Of a stretch of 8,118 nucleotides of DNA, positions 7,701 through 8,118 are shown piece after piece (within the stretch, counting starts at the first letter, position 1; each line of letters begins with the position of its first letter). Below the pieces are notes generated by a model. That model was not told the origin of the DNA. It ran no database searches and saw only the letters and a list, made by a program, of their open reading frames with translations. Source of the DNA: an uncultured Saprospiraceae bacterium (GTDB taxonomy: Bacteria; Bacteroidota; Bacteroidia; Chitinophagales; Saprospiraceae); assembly GCA_937969485.1 (NCBI GenBank), contig CALBVQ010000079.1, positions 1-8,118 on the forward strand, written 5' to 3'. The translations under genes were made by a program, and so were the position numbers.

Positions 7701-7762
7701 CTCAACGAAAACCATATCCGTCAGAACAACAGATAGGGATTCCGAGAAAGAAAATGGAATGA
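4709..7762 (+). CDS. dnaE: DnaE-type DNA polymerase III alpha subunit, short error-prone-like form
   Basis: This 1017-residue C-family polymerase probably extends DNA past lesions together with the upstream Y-family enzyme. Domain order: PHP domain (about 1-200), whose metal site is degraded (Asn4 in NCH instead of HxH, Ile38 in TDIN instead of DH); palm and fingers, with catalytic Asp347 and Asp349 in PDFDIDW and Asp480 in EKLDIL; YGVMVYQEDVMKIA from 599 and FAGYSFCKAHSASYS from 671, both classic alpha-subunit blocks; a helix-hairpin-helix region about 745-800; NTRLF at 830-834 where alpha subunits carry the internal clamp motif (Asn replaces Gln); and an OB-fold (about 890-975). The protein ends in a charged tail, with no tau-binding C-terminal domain. 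It is shorter than E. coli DnaE (1160) and nearer to DnaE2/ImuC. ATG at 4709 gives MYLNCHTQYS, the expected beginning of the PHP domain; no Shine-Dalgarno is seen. The replicative alpha is an alternative, but the length, the partner gene and the repressor argue for a damage-induced paralog. DnaE1 or DnaE2 assignment needs a tree. Confidence 0.92.
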   Translation: MYLNCHTQYSLRYGTLSVQDLVKQAKACDIEVLAITDINNTTAVYDFILDCLEHDIKPIVGIDFRTSNKQHFIALARDREGFREMNELLSFSNINKTPLPETAPEWNHVNVIYPFGLEPTPLREHEYVGIRIDQLNKLKTNKLYSRQEKVVILHTVSHASPQHYGLHGVMRAIDNNILLSDLTREDVGSRADIMMQKKDLLDKYDFFPTIVHTTKKVMEDCNFTFDFDTPKNKKTYTNTRYNDKVLLTKLALEGMNRRYGKNNQEAKRRVLHEIEIIHNLEFSGYFLITWDIIKYSMTSGHYHVGRGSGANSIVAYCLHITNICPMDLNLYFERFLNPERKTPPDFDIDWSWQDRDSILQYIFTRFDQDKVAFVSTLGSFKHRSTFREIGKVFGLAKEELDHLAKTHWNAHRKNDVVRKVHKYAQQLAGFPNQRSLHACGVIVSEEPLTYYAALDMPPKGFQTTQFDMYTAEEIGYEKLDILSQRGIGHINDAVEIIKENKNITVPIEEFYTFKDDPNLNQNLAKGNTLGCFYIESPAMRGLLRRLRCENYHTLVAASSIIRPGVAKSGMMREYVFRHNNPDKFEYFHDVFKEQLHETYGVMVYQEDVMKIAHAFAGLDLSHADILRRGMSGKSRSKKEFLKVKQQYFENCKKKGYSDKLTEEVYRQIESFAGYSFCKAHSASYSVESYQSLYLKTYYPIEFMVAVINNFGGFYRTEVYVHEARMAGATIQPACINTSNNLTSVQEKTITLGFIHINNIDAKTKNAMTNSRQTHGPYKSLIDFIERVPIGIESLQTLIFAGAFRFTGKSKSKLIIEARMLLSDYKPDLVNTRLFEIPSPEYNLPDLPHSYLEDAYDELELYGFPVTCSPFDLLQTEYRGSHMAKDLVSCKGKRVRMVGYLISRKNVPTSQGNMNFGTWIDVEGTYFDSTHFAKCLTQYPFSGGGCYLLEGKVDIDFSFPSLMIEKMGRLPFMADPRYDDQEQKKFDQRKRFKEDYSGTQRKPYPSEQQIGIPRKKME

Positions 7763-7972
7763 TGTGGGGCAAGAGCATAGAACAAGTTAACATTTGTAGA
7801 ACTTGGTGTATGAATCAACTTTCTAATAAGAGATAATCCAGCTTCTTCTTTTTCGAACGATTTATGAATTAGGTTTTTGTGATGAGAGTTTAAACTAAAA
7901 CTATTTATTAGAAAAATTATTAGGTCTTGAACTTCCTGTGAAATATAGGCTTGGTCAATTTTTACTCAATCG
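7763..7972. other. AT-rich non-coding stretch after the dnaE-type gene
   Basis: No coding frame of note is visible. A 10-bp inverted repeat is present (TTTCTAATAA at 7820-7829 and TTATTAGAAA at 7905-7914), too widely spaced and AT-rich to call a terminator. No clear intrinsic terminator follows the dnaE stop codon. Confidence 0.5.
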
Positions 7973-8118
7973 ATCTTATTGCATATTTCGGGTTAGAATA
8001 ATGTAGATTATTGCATTTTTCCTTTTGGCTTGACCCAAAAGAAAGAAAAACTCAAGGCTGGTGCTAGCAATTTCTAAAATCACTGCATTTCAGCTATTCC
8101 GTCAAAACTCGCTGAATC
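7973..8118. repeat. Repeat-like element, right copy, running off the window
   Basis: The element begins with the 22-bp repeat shared with 117-138. It then shows two compact hairpins: AATAAT-GTAG-ATTATT (7997-8012) and CTTTTGG-6-CCAAAAG (8022-8028 / 8035-8041). CTTGA at 8029-8033 can also pair with TCAAG at 8052-8056. TTATTGCAT occurs twice (7977-7985 and 8009-8017). The part around 8021-8118 resembles a dispersed intergenic sequence that I recall from Bacteroidota genomes, but I cannot verify this here. No protein is recognised in it. It continues beyond the right edge. Confidence 0.5.

Noticed and set aside
1..8118. CRISPR array, tRNA, rRNA, complete insertion sequence or toxin-antitoxin pair
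   Set aside because: No regularly spaced repeats, cloverleaf, conserved rRNA segments, transposase or small paired ORFs with family features were seen.

Overview
The window looks like chromosomal DNA of a Bacteroidota member, possibly Cytophagia or Flavobacteriia-like. The reasons are an AT-rich composition, no Shine-Dalgarno sequences before the genes, a promoter candidate resembling the Bacteroidota -33/-7 type, and protein families that I recognise from that phylum. This placement is inference, because no rRNA or other phylogenetic marker is present.

Layout: positions 1-602 hold no convincing complete gene. They contain a GC-richer composite inverted repeat at the left edge, a 22-bp repeat that recurs at the right end, a spaced inverted repeat and a possible promoter. 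A secreted M1-family zinc metallopeptidase (603-2237, +) follows, with a terminator-like hairpin behind it. A 337-bp non-coding stretch then separates it from a divergently organised DNA-damage-tolerance cassette. This consists of an XRE/HTH repressor with a self-cleaving LexA-type S24 domain (2575-3345, -), a Y-family translesion DNA polymerase (about 3435-4685, +), and a short DnaE-type polymerase III alpha subunit (4709-7762, +) 23 bp downstream. The last 356 bp are non-coding and end in a repeat-like element that shares the 22-bp sequence seen at the left.

How the genes probably work together: the repressor and the polymerase pair share an 89-bp intergenic region containing a long palindrome (11-bp perfect arms, 3352-3390), the natural candidate for the repressor's operator. 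By analogy with LexA and with the proteobacterial ImuA-ImuB-DnaE2 mutasome, DNA damage would trigger self-cleavage of the repressor at Ala104-Gly105. That would release the Y-family polymerase and the alternative alpha subunit for mutagenic lesion bypass on the sliding clamp. Two points differ from the classical mutasome: the Y-family protein keeps its catalytic Asp/Asp-Glu residues (ImuB has lost them), and no ImuA gene is next to it. The M1 peptidase appears to be an unrelated neighbour.
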